Source: Pythium myriotylum
Taxonomy: Eukaryota > Oomycota > Peronosporomycetes > Pythiales > Pythiaceae
Length of the DNA: 64,000 nt
Assembly (NCBI GenBank): GCA_023091665.1
Contig: JALJCQ010000015.1
Span: 2,418,001 to 2,482,000, forward strand
Direction of reading: 5' to 3'
How positions within the stretch are numbered: the first letter of the stretch is position 1; the number at the start of each line of letters is the position of its first letter. The translations under genes were made by a program, and so were the position numbers. Below, piece after piece: positions 29,280-40,400 of the stretch. The notes below the pieces were generated by a model that had not been told where the DNA came from, searched no databases, and saw only the letters and a program-made list of their open reading frames with translations.

Positions 29280-31313
29280 TCAGAAGCGCTCGCCGAGGTG
29301 GTCCTGCGCCACGGTCTCGTCCGTGGTCTCGGAGATGATCTTGAGTGCCATGATGTCGTCGTTGACGTTGCACAGTGTTGAGAAGCGGTCGATGAGGATG
29401 TCCATGGAGACGAAGTAGGCGAAGGTCGTCGGTGGCATCGTGCCGAAGAGCGTCGAGTACGCCGTCGAGATGATCACAAGCGACGCCGAGGGGATGGGCG
29501 GCGTGCCAGCACAGGCGAGCAGCGAAAGCGCGTACACACCCACGATCTTGACCACTGTCAGTTCGTCTCCGTTGCCCGAAGCCTCAACGAGAAACGTGAG
29601 CGCGATGGGGAGATACCAGCCCATGCCACTGATGGCAGAGACGACGCCGATCGAGATGACGAAGTTGCCGACCGACTGCGAGCACATGCGTGCCTTCTTC
29701 ACGCACGAGAGCGTCACGGGCATGGTCGCGAGCGACGAAGAGCTAGCGAACGCGAACGCGTAGGCGCGCAGCATGTGCCGCATGTGTGAGTACGGGTTTG
29801 TGCGCGTCATGAGGAAGACGATCAGCGGGTAGATGATAAGCATCTGGAGCGCGGCCGCAAGAATCGTCGCGATCATGACCATGTAGACGTCGCCGAAGCT
29901 CTTGATGAAGTCCGGGCTCGAGGCAAACGCGCCGGCGACGATCGACACCGTCGCGATGGGCGAGAGCCAGATGATCCACTCCATCATCATGAACAGCGTG
30001 TTGCGCAGCTGAAGCAGCGTGAGGTACAAGTAGTTGACGTGACGAGACTTGGTGAAGTAGCTGCGGCCGGCGATCGAGCCGAGCAGCGTGGAGAAGGTGA
30101 TGATGGAGAGCAGCTTGGAGTTGGAGAGCGACGAGAAGACGTTATCGCTGACGACGTTCGTGAGAACCTGCAAGAGCTGATCACTGAGCGTGAGCGTAGC
30201 GACACCCGACGAGGTCTTGGCGAAAATCTTGTTCACGTCGACCACAGAAAAGGTCGTCGCGGAACTGAGCGATGTCGCGTTCGTTGCGCACGCCACACTT
30301 CCGTTGATCGAACTCGTCAGAAGCATTTTGTCGCTGCATGTGAAGCCCATCGGGTGCGACTTTGACACAGCCTCAGTGTTTTTGTCCCGGAAGAGAGGAC
30401 GGAAGATCAACGCGACCGTAACACCCATCGTGACGGTCGAGAACCAGAAGATGAGGAAGATCTTGGCTGTCTGCTTGCCGATGATGGAAACTTTACCGAC
30501 AAACACAATATCACCGACCGCGACGGCGACCGAGCAGAAGACGTACGGCACGATCAGACACTTGAGCGCACGCGTGAAGAGCTCGCCGGGAAGGTTAATC
30601 CACTGGGCGGCGACAGTGCTGATTTTCACCTTGCTGAGCACGATACCGATAACAAGCCCGATAAAGAGGCCGGCCATGATCCACCGTACCGAGATCTTGA
30701 GACCGCTTCTCGCCCCAGCGTACTCGTCCGGTGCGTGGTTCGTCGATATAGAGGACGAGTCTCGGTTGAGGTCGTCGCGGAGAATCGGGTAGCTATCAGC
30801 GCCAAGATCCTCCATCACGATGCCTTCTCGTCCCATCGTCGGGTACTCCAGAGTGCCCGTCGCCGTCAGACTTGTTCGGAGGGAGAGGTTGCTATCCTTG
30901 CCGCCCGAGTGGTCGCCGCCACTTGACCGAGCCGTCGTGAAGTCGGTTCGTGGCAGTCCAAGGTTCTGCGTGAAGTCGGTGCGAGGCACGATGGCTCGCG
31001 ACGTGAAGTCGACGCGTGGCTCCTGAACGACCGGGAAGTCGGAGCGTGGCCCCGCACGGCTCGTGAAGTCGGTTCTCGGCTCGGCAGGGCGCGTGAAGTC
31101 GGTACGCGGCGACGGTCTCGACGTGAAGTCGGTACGAGGCGATGGTCGTGATGTGAAGTCGGTGCGGGGCTCGGCGTTGCTCGAGAAGTCAGTGCGAGGC
31201 TCGCTACGGTGGTCACTCGGAGGACGCGAGCGGTGCGAGTCGGGGCCCGAGGACCGCTGGCTGTCGTAAAGCGTCCGCTGCTGCTCCTCGTCAAGCAGGA
31301 CGACGCCGTTCAT
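29280..31313 (-). CDS. SLC1/DAACS-family carrier, array copy 10, repeat-rich tail
   Basis: A 677-aa carrier, M-N-G-V-V-L-L-D start; the frame is open to 31,370 but the family motif fixes the start. The N-tail has nine tail repeats at 39-126, mostly with a ten-residue period (PRTDFTSRPS type), including PRSDFP and PRVDFT variants. YPIL is at 175-178. Core: HP1 ASSSSLATMPVTLSC, TM7 GVVSAISGMGWY, HP2 CAGTPPIPSAS, TM8 DRFSTLCNVNDD. The loop has an NGS sequon and two cysteines. It is closest to copy 4 by its N-terminus. It is the outermost - strand member, so the array starts and ends with outward-lying 5' ends. Confidence 0.95.
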   Translation of the reverse strand: MNGVVLLDEEQQRTLYDSQRSSGPDSHRSRPPSDHRSEPRTDFSSNAEPRTDFTSRPSPRTDFTSRPSPRTDFTRPAEPRTDFTSRAGPRSDFPVVQEPRVDFTSRAIVPRTDFTQNLGLPRTDFTTARSSGGDHSGGKDSNLSLRTSLTATGTLEYPTMGREGIVMEDLGADSYPILRDDLNRDSSSISTNHAPDEYAGARSGLKISVRWIMAGLFIGLVIGIVLSKVKISTVAAQWINLPGELFTRALKCLIVPYVFCSVAVAVGDIVFVGKVSIIGKQTAKIFLIFWFSTVTMGVTVALIFRPLFRDKNTEAVSKSHPMGFTCSDKMLLTSSINGSVACATNATSLSSATTFSVVDVNKIFAKTSSGVATLTLSDQLLQVLTNVVSDNVFSSLSNSKLLSIITFSTLLGSIAGRSYFTKSRHVNYLYLTLLQLRNTLFMMMEWIIWLSPIATVSIVAGAFASSPDFIKSFGDVYMVMIATILAAALQMLIIYPLIVFLMTRTNPYSHMRHMLRAYAFAFASSSSLATMPVTLSCVKKARMCSQSVGNFVISIGVVSAISGMGWYLPIALTFLVEASGNGDELTVVKIVGVYALSLLACAGTPPIPSASLVIISTAYSTLFGTMPPTTFAYFVSMDILIDRFSTLCNVNDDIMALKIISETTDETVAQDHLGERF

Positions 31314-33445
31314 GGTGCTTGTGAGCGGGGGCCGTTGTGGGCGCCTGGCGGTCGAAAGAAAAGTGGGCACTGCAAGCGGCTGGTCTCATCGGACTGGGAG
31401 CAAGCACTCCCAGGCACACACACATCTGCATTGGCTGCCAGCTGCAATTTAGCGACGGCGTGGGAAAGGCCTGCAGCCGATCTTTCGCCACGCATCATGT
31501 CGGCATCGTACGCCACGCTTGTTTCTTTTGCAGAAGCGCTTCAAGATATCAGCAACTACTGGTTGTTATCATTTTGTGCATGAACTGAAGTGTTGTTAGA
31601 AAAAGCAAGTTGAAGTACCTTGTTACCTATTTTAAAAGGGTATACTATTTCAGTGTGCAATAAGTCGGAAAGAAGGCCCAGGCTGATCTCATGATCGAAA
31701 GTGGCACGCCTTGTCTGCTCTCATCTCCCCCAACCCGTCGTACGAATTTCCTTGGCGTGTAGAGCTCCTCCTCCATGTTCACTGCCCACACTAACGAACT
31801 TCTCATGGTTCGAGTGCATCCCCGTGGCCACTCTCATCATGGGAGTGCATACTCTCTTCAAAAGTTGCGTCTTGAGCAAAATATCATAATTTCTCAGTTG
31901 TCTTCTCTGTGATGAAGGACGCCGGCGTCCACAAAAGCACTGTCGTGAGGAAACAGATCGCGGGCGCCACGTAGAGATTTCTTGAGAACAGCTGACCGGA
32001 GACCAGTTTCTGTCGCCGCGACTCAGGGAGTCAGAGCGAGTGACATTCAGAAGCGAAGATTCAGAAATCCAACCCACGCCACCTCTGTCAAGTTGACAAA
32101 CCCATGGCTGTCTTCACACTCTTCACGAAGCTCAGACAGCCTGAGCTGTCAAAGTCGTCAAATTGACGAGGGCCGTCCTTCGGTGTGTCAGTCTATTCGT
32201 GAGAAACTGGATTCTGGCTGGTAGTGGACGCTGGCACCTCTTACTGGGTTCCGATGGAGAAACCTGGCCAAGCTCTGATATTTGTGAGATCTCCGCGGAA
32301 GCCACTAAACGAATCTGGTCGGGTCGATGCATGTTCAGACTGCTCGTTCGTCCTGGGCGGTTGATGTCCACGCTGTTCACTGAGCCTAGGACAATCAGGG
32401 AACGAGTGACCTCGTCAGCAAGCTCTTCAGGAGCCATTCACTCTGACTCTCCCTCCCACAAATATTATCAATTCCAAAAGGTCGCTACGTTTCACCTTCC
32501 TCCATGGGCAGGAAGGAGAGCTCTTTGTCCTTCGGCGTTGGCAACATCTCAGTACTGGTGTTTGGACTGGTGTTTGGATCTATCGAACCTGTCAACATGT
32601 CCTCCCACCAGGAGGGCATGTACTAGTGAGATGAAATATTAGTTGTTAACAGCACTGCAGCATGGCTTCGTGGGTCGTTGCATGAGAGGAAGACGATGGC
32701 GAACAAGCTTTAAACATGAACTATCCAATACGCTCCGGCGCAGAAACAGGGGAAGCGTGTCTTGAGCGTTAACTCCCAGCGCGCGAGAAAGAACTATTCG
32801 ATTCGGGGCGGAGACAGTATTGCTACTTCTCTTCGGGCTTGTCAAATGTCTTCAATGCAGAATGGGGCTTTCGTTCTGCGAAGTAGTCATTTGCTGCACC
32901 ACTCTCCTCGCAGCAAACACAGCCGAGTTTTTTTTAATCCTCGAAGCAGCGCCCAGAATTCTCGAGGCCACTGGCGAACAATAGACTTTTCGTGTTGTCA
33001 ATCACGACTCCGCCATCACTTTTCTCAGACGGTACTGGCGTCGGGCGTGTTTCGATGGTCTCAGAACGGAAAACCGTCTTGACAGTCTACTGTGAAGAAT
33101 ACCGGTATCCTGATGCAGGTCGGCGAACCCATCTGCAATGGTCGATACCTCTCTCTCGAGATAACCCTTTTGTGCCAACAAACAGAGTTGAGCTTGATGA
33201 GCCAACACTGCATGTTGGTCAACGTGGAGGTGTTTACCAACATCTCCTGTTGGTCAATCTCTTAGTGACATCTTGATATCCTAATTTAATTTATTACCAA
33301 AATGAGAAGACCCGAGCAAAGGTTTCAAGTACTGCTTCAAGAGTAATAATTCCCTACTACATCTCCTCCGACACGCATAGCCCGCTCCCCGCCGCTCGTT
33401 TGCCTCCACTGCGACCAACACACCACCGGGAGACCAACAAGAACG
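31314..33445. other. Right border of the SLC1 array
   Basis: 2.1 kb with an initiator-like GCCCACTTTTCTTTCG for copy 10 (31,353-31,368, - strand), a 12-base tandem pair near 32,553-32,577, a hairpin at 32,595-32,621 (11-bp arms, one G-T pair) and twin CCAACA/TGTTGG hairpins at 33,202-33,218 and 33,237-33,253. No gene is supported. Confidence 0.45.
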
Positions 33446-34142
33446 ATGCTCGCCCTCGCTCGCCAGACGTCTGCGCAGGCTTCCAAGCAGCAGCTCTTCT
33501 TGCGCCGCCATGTCCTGGCGATCCACTCGACCTCGTCCAAGGAGGACTCGACAGCCGTGCAAGCGCGCGGGAGCATCTCGGAGCTTGTTCAAGGGAGCGC
33601 TACCGCGCGGTCGAGTGCAGGTGAGAACTTAAGTTGCGAAAGTGGAGTATGCTGTGACTGATTTTCGACTGTATTTCGCAGAGTACGTGGTGGCCAAGCT
33701 CGACGACCTCGTGAACTGGGGCCGCAAGAACTCTTTGTGGCCCATGACCTTTGGTCTCGCTTGCTGCGCCGTCGAAATGATGCATGCCTACGCGCCTCGC
33801 TATGACAAAGAGCGTATGGGCATGGTGCCACGTGCGTCTCCGCGTCAGTCGGACGTTATGATCGTGTCGGGCACGCTCACCAACAAGATGGCGCCGGCTT
33901 TGCGCCGTGTGTACGACCAAATGCCAGAGCCACGATGGGTCATCTCGATGGGCAGCTGCGCGAACGGAGGCGGATACTACCATTATTCATACGCTGTTGT
34001 GCGCGGCGTGGACCGCATTGTCCCAGTCGACATCTACGTGCCTGGGTGTCCTCCGACTGCCGAGGCGCTGCTCTACGGCTTGATCCAGCTCCAGAAGAAG
34101 GTCAAAGTCAACAAGTCTCTGCTGCTGACGGTCCGCAAGTGA
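33446..34142 (+). CDS. NDUFS7: NADH dehydrogenase (ubiquinone) iron-sulfur subunit 7, mitochondrial (PSST/NuoB)
   Basis: Complex I subunit that carries cluster N2 and helps form the quinone site. Two exons (33,446-33,620 and 33,682-34,142) are joined across a 61-nt GT-AG intron; the split codon gives Glu in [11 protein letters not shown], giving 211 aa. The N-terminal ~45 residues are Arg/Ser/Gln-rich without acidic runs, typical of a mitochondrial presequence. The cluster ligands are visible: [11 protein letters not shown] (Cys86, Cys87), [10 protein letters not shown] (Cys151) and [11 protein letters not shown] (Cys181). Length and order match NuoB-type subunits fully. It lies alone between the SLC1 array and an unrelated gene, so it marks the end of the array. 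Identification is firm. Confidence 0.97.
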
Positions 34143-34431
34143 GCTCACCGTGTAATACAAACCGCGCTCCTGCTGGCGTTTTCTGTCCCTTTCGAACTTT
34201 TCGTGCTCTGGCCCATCCTACAGTGTATTTCCTGACAAGTAGCTGGATAGATTGCTATGAATATGGGCACTCGCTGCTTCCTAAAGCAGCATTGAGCAGC
34301 TTATACGGAGGAAGAGAGATGGCGTCGACTGCTGAATTGGAAACATGATTTCATGCAGAATCGATATTGGTTTTGACAGAATTTATCGCATCTCGCAGGT
34401 GGCAATGCACTCGTGAAGAGGTCAGCTTGGG

Positions 34432-36507
34432 ATGGACGTGGAGACTGAGATCGACGCGCTGCTCGCGCCGTGGCGCCACAGCAACGGGAAGCTCCTCGGC
34501 GGCGTCGTGTTCACATTGTGCGAAGTGCGAGAGTGCGATCCTGTGCTGTGGATCGAGTGGTCGTTCCCCGAGAACGACTCAGAGACGTATCGCTGTGTCG
34601 AATGTCTACAACTGCTCGACGTGATCTCAACATTTGACACCGCAGCGTTCCATCGCCTCCTCTGCGACGTCACGGAGGACCTGCACAGTACTCTCGTCGA
34701 GCATCCTGCTTGTGTGGCGTGGCAGCTCGGTGTGCAAATTGATGTCGATGAAGGAGACGATTTGGACCTGCTTGGCGATTTATTCCAATGGATGCCAAAC
34801 GTGGTTGGCGACGAACACTGTCGAGGTAGCGCCAAGTTCAAGGACGTCAAGAAGTACTTGGAGATCCGGTCAAATGGGACAGCATCGCAAAGGTTGATTC
34901 CCGTCCGTCTGGTGGTCAGTGCTGGACCGGAGGGAGATTCCGACAACATGTCGACGCTCCAGCATGTCAAGAGGCTACATGAGGCTGCCACAAACGTCGA
35001 TGGGCCAAGTTGCTTCCGATTACATGCCTGTCACTTAGAGTTTCCTGCTGGCTGTGTGACGACCGAGTATCTACAGCTGGTCCTCGAGATTCTTCGTCAA
35101 GGCATGAATGTTAATCGCGTGACAATCAACGGAGAGCTCGGCCCTGTTGATCTGCATCTTCAAGCGAAGGTACTCCAGGCGCTTCTTCGACCGCGAAGTG
35201 TGATTGATTTTGACGCTGGAAGCTCCTTTTCGGGTGTCTCGCAGCTCGTGATCCGGGCGAACGTCGACCCACGACTTCAAGCTCCACTATTCTCCGCGCT
35301 CAGGGAGTCGGCGTCAGTTCATCATTTGACGCTCGATACTTTCGATCGTGGTGCAGAAGACGATGCAATTCGAAGCTCGTGGAACTGGCTAGCATTCGCA
35401 CTTTTTAGTGCTGCCTCGTTGCATTCTATTGACGCTCTGGAGGTTTTTGCGTCAGGAATCACAACCGACCAGGTCGAGATCGTCGACTCAGTCTCCCAGC
35501 ATTCGGATCCAATCGCTCTAGTTGCACCGACTTCTTCTTTCCAAATTCCTGGATCAGCGCTACATGTCATCAATGTCGAGCGCGGAACTGAAGTATGGAT
35601 TGGATCTTCATCATCCGAGCCTGCTGATGTTGTGCTGGAGAATGACTTTACCAATCTTCCTGTAATTGGAACTGCGAAAGAGGGATGGGTAAGAACTATG
35701 ATTCCTGGCTACGGCGTGTGTGTGATTCGTTGGGAGAGGGATTTAGCTCAAGCCGATATAGCTTCCCAATCCTCCCGACAGGGCTTCAGATCCATCGGGT
35801 TCCAGCACTTGCCGGCTAACTGTGATACCGAGTCTCTCGCTCTTCTCAGGTCAATTGGACGCGCCACGCATAGATTGGCTTTGCGGGGTTTCGACAATGA
35901 CTTTGCTGCCGATACAAACGCGTGGATGAGAGAATGTCTACTTGCTTGCCCTCTGGTACGAGAGTTGGTGATCCCAACCTACCGAATGCAGCTCCTTGAC
36001 AGTGTCATTGAAGAAACACTCCGCGGCACATGTCAGATACGACGTTTGTGCGTATCAGGAATTGCAGACAGGGTGAAATTCGAGAGTTTGCAACAGCTAC
36101 TGGCAAGTTTGAGTGAAAGTGAGCATCCATTGGCTTCCAATCTCTGCGAGTTAATAGTCGCGGCGTATTATCCTGCTCGTCACCATAGTTTGTCGACATG
36201 GGACGACATTCTAGATGCGCTTGAGTCAATGCTAGCGCGCAACAACCGTTTGATTTCTTGTCGATGGCACTCGCCAGCGAGTGCTGGGTATCGCGACAAG
36301 TGTACAAGTCTCTTCCGTGCCTTAGATGGCCAAGTGCTGTCAATCCGAGCTGGGCCATTGGCGTTGGCGTCGAAATTGGCGTTTATGAGCGTCATTCGCA
36401 ACTCAAGCGCGTCATGTAGCAGTCTTGGTGGTCTATCTAGCGATGCGCTCGCGCTGATCTTCGCGTTTGCAGCCCGCTGCGAGCGAAGAACCTGTCTGTT
36501 TCTGTAA
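34432..36507 (+). CDS. Unrecognised 691-aa protein, possibly leucine-rich
   Basis: One long frame without introns; the first ATG gives M-D-V-E-T-E-I-D. I do not recognise a domain. The N-terminal third is acidic, with hydrophobic residues spaced as in mixed alpha/beta folds. Segments such as HHLTLDTF, RELVIPTY and CELIVAAYY resemble the beta strands of degenerate leucine-rich repeats. The C-terminus, LSSDALALIFAFAARCERRT, resembles a short F-box-like or membrane-associating helix. No signal peptide or transmembrane segment is evident. Decayed - strand fragments inside the SLC1 array (near 14,424 and 25,823) may be remote relatives, which would fit a mobile or birth-and-death gene family. Function unknown. 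Confidence 0.8.
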   Translation: MDVETEIDALLAPWRHSNGKLLGGVVFTLCEVRECDPVLWIEWSFPENDSETYRCVECLQLLDVISTFDTAAFHRLLCDVTEDLHSTLVEHPACVAWQLGVQIDVDEGDDLDLLGDLFQWMPNVVGDEHCRGSAKFKDVKKYLEIRSNGTASQRLIPVRLVVSAGPEGDSDNMSTLQHVKRLHEAATNVDGPSCFRLHACHLEFPAGCVTTEYLQLVLEILRQGMNVNRVTINGELGPVDLHLQAKVLQALLRPRSVIDFDAGSSFSGVSQLVIRANVDPRLQAPLFSALRESASVHHLTLDTFDRGAEDDAIRSSWNWLAFALFSAASLHSIDALEVFASGITTDQVEIVDSVSQHSDPIALVAPTSSFQIPGSALHVINVERGTEVWIGSSSSEPADVVLENDFTNLPVIGTAKEGWVRTMIPGYGVCVIRWERDLAQADIASQSSRQGFRSIGFQHLPANCDTESLALLRSIGRATHRLALRGFDNDFAADTNAWMRECLLACPLVRELVIPTYRMQLLDSVIEETLRGTCQIRRLCVSGIADRVKFESLQQLLASLSESEHPLASNLCELIVAAYYPARHHSLSTWDDILDALESMLARNNRLISCRWHSPASAGYRDKCTSLFRALDGQVLSIRAGPLALASKLAFMSVIRNSSASCSSLGGLSSDALALIFAFAARCERRTCLFL

Positions 36508-37487
36508 CTATGACACGAGACACTGCTCGAAACAGCGTTACACGCAGATGTGCCACTGCCATGTATCTGGTTCAATGTTATGTGGTCCCACGGAACGAAG
36601 TCTATCCGTCAGTCACGCGGAAGCAAGATTGACGATCTTTATTCTCGAACGCCGCCGCCGATATCATTGCATCTGTCAACCGTTCACGGCACATGTCGCA
36701 GACTGTAGCTATTCGCAATCACCTAACTCAGTGCATCAACCGGCACATGAGCTCGCAAGATCTCTCTCCATGGAAAGACAAGCTCAGAAATCTCTTGCCT
36801 CGTGCGTGAATGGGAGCGGAGAGTCGCACGTGACGTTCTCGGTGGAGAGAGCTCCCAATGGCCCGAGCGAATGCATTGCAGCCTCGCGAGCCCAGCGTCG
36901 ACGGCTCTGTGTTGAGACATGCCCTCCCTCCCTGCTTGGACCCATCTCGCGTGACCGCCACCCAAAGCCGAGCCGAAAAATCTCGCGGTGCATGATCTCG
37001 CCCTCCGACTCGGGCGACCTACACGTTGAGTGTCGCAGGCGAGACATGGAGCCATCCATCACTCACGAGAGGGCGTGAACCCATGGCCGTCGCGCGTGGG
37101 GGGGTTTCGACCCCTTCCTAAACGACGGCCATGGCCTTTTCTGGAGCTGCTCGCGAGCTCATGGAAGGACGAGCTCTCTCTCGTGGACAGCAGACGGCGG
37201 TCGTAGGTTTACGGCCTCTCGCTCGCGTCGGCGATCACTTCCCCGCAGCCGCGCAGTCAGCCCGCCAGCCATCGAGCACCAAATGCGCGTGGCGATATCA
37301 TCGCTACCCGTGGGTTTCAACCACGACTCACAATACAACTCCGCAGCTGTCAAAAGATCTTGACAGCAGTAACGTCCGTTACGGACCCTGTTCAAACCCC
37401 GTAATACCCACTTCTGACCGCGGATGTTCTTTTGACCGCCACCTTTTTTGTCGCGACAGACAGACCGACAGTCGGAGGAGAACGACC
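36508..37487. other. Region upstream of the armadillo gene
   Basis: The frame of the armadillo gene stays open back to 37,131, but that stretch has no recognisable protein features and is taken as leader sequence. No other gene is supported. Confidence 0.45.
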
Positions 37488-40400
37488 ATGGCGGCGGCGC
37501 GCGAGCGACACAGATCGCGGCGCAGTCTGCTTTCTTCCTCCTCCAGCATGGTCGCGGCGCCCCTCGCTGCGCCCGTGCGCGACGGCGCCGTCGCGCTGCC
37601 CAACGTGCCGCACGTCGTCACGCTCGGCGGCGCGCGCGTCGTGCTCTGGGACACCACCAAGCGCCGCGCCGACCGCCTCGCGAGCGACCACGTGCAGGCG
37701 CTCGTCTCGCTGCTCGTCGTCGGCAGCGACAAGCAGCGCGAAGACGTCGCCGCGATCCTCGCGAACGCCGCGTGCGACCGCGCGAACCGCCGCGCCATCG
37801 CCGCGGCCGGCGCGCTGCCGCTGCTCGTCAGCGCGCTCGCCAAGCCCGAGAGCAAGCCCAAGAGCTTGGTCGGCAAGCTCACGCGCGCGCTCGCGAACCT
37901 CGCGTGGCAGAACGAAGAGAACCAGCGACAGATCGAAGCGAGCGGCGGCGTTGAGGTGCTTGTCGACATCCTCGCGAACGGAGGCGACGTCGACCTCCAG
38001 GACGAAGCCGCCACGGCGCTGAGCCACCTCATGGACCACCGAGAGGTCGCCGTGCGGGTTGAGAACGGACCAAGCGGGGAAACGCTCCACACTCTCACAC
38101 AAAACGGGTCCGACACACAGAGCGCGCAGGCCACCTGGCTGCTCACGAAGATCGCGTCCTACAACATGAAAGAAGAAGAGGTCCAGGCCGACATCCCGGC
38201 GCTCGTGGATCTGCTAACTGGCGGGTCGTCGTCCGACTTCTCGAAGCGAGCCGTCGCAGTGCTGCGAAGGCTCTCCCACGACGTCAAGCACAAGTCCGAA
38301 ATCGTCGTCGCGGGTGGTCTTCCCCCGTTGATCGGCCTGCTGAAGTACGGCACAGAGAAACAGCGCGTCGACGCGGCGTGGACACTCGGACATTTGGCGT
38401 GGAACGCGTTCAGCGAAGCTCAGATCGCGAATGCCGGAGCCATCCCTGCCCTCGTAGATCTGCTGCTGAGCTCGAATGTGCGAGAAAGAGAAGGTGCGGT
38501 ATGGGCGCTACGACATCTTTCCGGCACATCCGATAATCGCACACGAATCGCCACGACGCCCACCGGAATCGACTCGCTCGTACACAGCGTGCGATCTGCG
38601 GGATCGCCCTGCGAGCGTGAGCACGCAATCGCCACGCTCAAGAACCTAGCGTGCAACTCCGACAACCAGACCACGATTGGGGCCGCGGGCGCAATCCCGT
38701 TGCTTGTGTCTGTGCTGACAAAGGGCACACCATCTCAGATCGAACAAGCGCTTGCCACATTGAGGAATCTCGTCCGGAATCACACCGAGAACCAGCTCAA
38801 ACTCTCCGTCGCAGGCGGCATCCGACCACTCGTAAGTTTGCTCTCGTCCGGATCCGAGATTCAGAGGATCCATGCAGCCGCAACACTTGCAAATACTGCT
38901 TCTGATCCGGAGGCCCAAAACGAGATCGTAGCCGAAGGCGCTCTACCACCATTGCTCACGTTAACCGAGTCCTATCGTCCACTTCTCCTGGAACAAGTTG
39001 CGCTACTCGCGCGCAATCTGATCTGGTGCAACGAAGCCATTCAAGGGCGAATCGGCGCGAGCGGCGTGATCCGACGCATTGTGGTCATGCTCAGGAGTGA
39101 ACATGACGGTTTGAAGAAACAGGCGGCTGCTGTGCTTCGAAACCTCGCCTGGCAGCACCCAGTGAACCAAGACCGCATTCGAGAATCCCGAGGAATCCCC
39201 ACGCTGGTCACAATCCTGGGCATTGGTACAACGGGCCAGCGAGAACAAGCAGCCGGAGCTATTGCAAACCTAGCGTGGAACAATCCAGTGATCCAAGAGG
39301 AAGTCGCCCAGTCAAATGGTTTAGCTCTGCTCGCTGACTTGACAAGTCGTGGAAATGAGAAAGTTCAGAAGCAAGCGACACTTGCACTTCGCCAGTTTGT
39401 ATTCGACGAAACCAACAAAGTGCAGGTTGCAGCTCCAAGTGTGATTCCGAGCCTCGTACGATTGCTAGCGTCGGGACCCACCGCGACTCACCAACAGCAA
39501 GCGACGTGGGCGCTGGCCAACTTGGCCTGCAATCCTGATAACAAGCTGGAGATTGTGGCGTCGGGTGGGATCCGCCCTTTGGTGGAAGTTCTAACGACAG
39601 GATCAAGCTCGCAGAAACAGTACGCCGCCTCGGCGATCGCGAATCTTGCTTGTAACCATGACCACAAGCTGAGAATTCTCGGCGCGAAGGGCATCGCTCC
39701 TCTTGTCGAGTTGGTTGCTAACGGTGCTGATGGTCAGAAGAAGCAAGCAGCGTGGGCTTTACGAAATATTGCGTGGAATTGTTCAGAGGGTCAAGCTGCA
39801 ATCGCTGGTGCGGGTGGAATTCCAGCTCTTGTACAGCTTGTTCGAGTTGGGTCTGATTCGCAAAAAGAGCACGCTGCGGCTGCGATTGCGAATCTGGCGT
39901 GTCTCGAGGATAACCACATCAGGATTGCGGCGGCAGGAGGAATCCAGGCAATGGTGAAGCTTGCAGAACGCGGAACTGACGGCCAAAAGCAACAGGCGGC
40001 ATGGGCAATGGCAAATCTAGCTGTGTCTCCGAGCGCACGCGCGGCTATCATCGATGCAGGTGGCGTCGTGGCTCTTCAAAACATGGTCGCCAACGGAAAT
40101 TCAGACCAGAAGCGTGGTGCATCAGCCGCGTTGACGCGAATTCGAGATCCTGGAACCAGTAGCGAAGTGACGAACGAGTCGCATGCGGTTTTCCGAAGCA
40201 TCAGTGATGGGTCTGAGGAAAGCGACCGATCGCACCGCGAGATGATTCGTCCACCGAGTATGCGGGCAAACGGATCGACGGATCAGCGACGACCTTCACA
40301 GCAACCTCAGGAAATCAAGCTGGGACGAGCTCTGTATCGGTCCGTCGGAAGTGTGCCTGAAATTATCACGCGGTCTCCTCCGAACGCGGGTGAACCAGGC

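Noticed and set aside
37131..37487. Extra N-terminus for the armadillo protein
   Set aside because: Open but without protein-like features; the downstream ATG has the better context. Not fully excluded.
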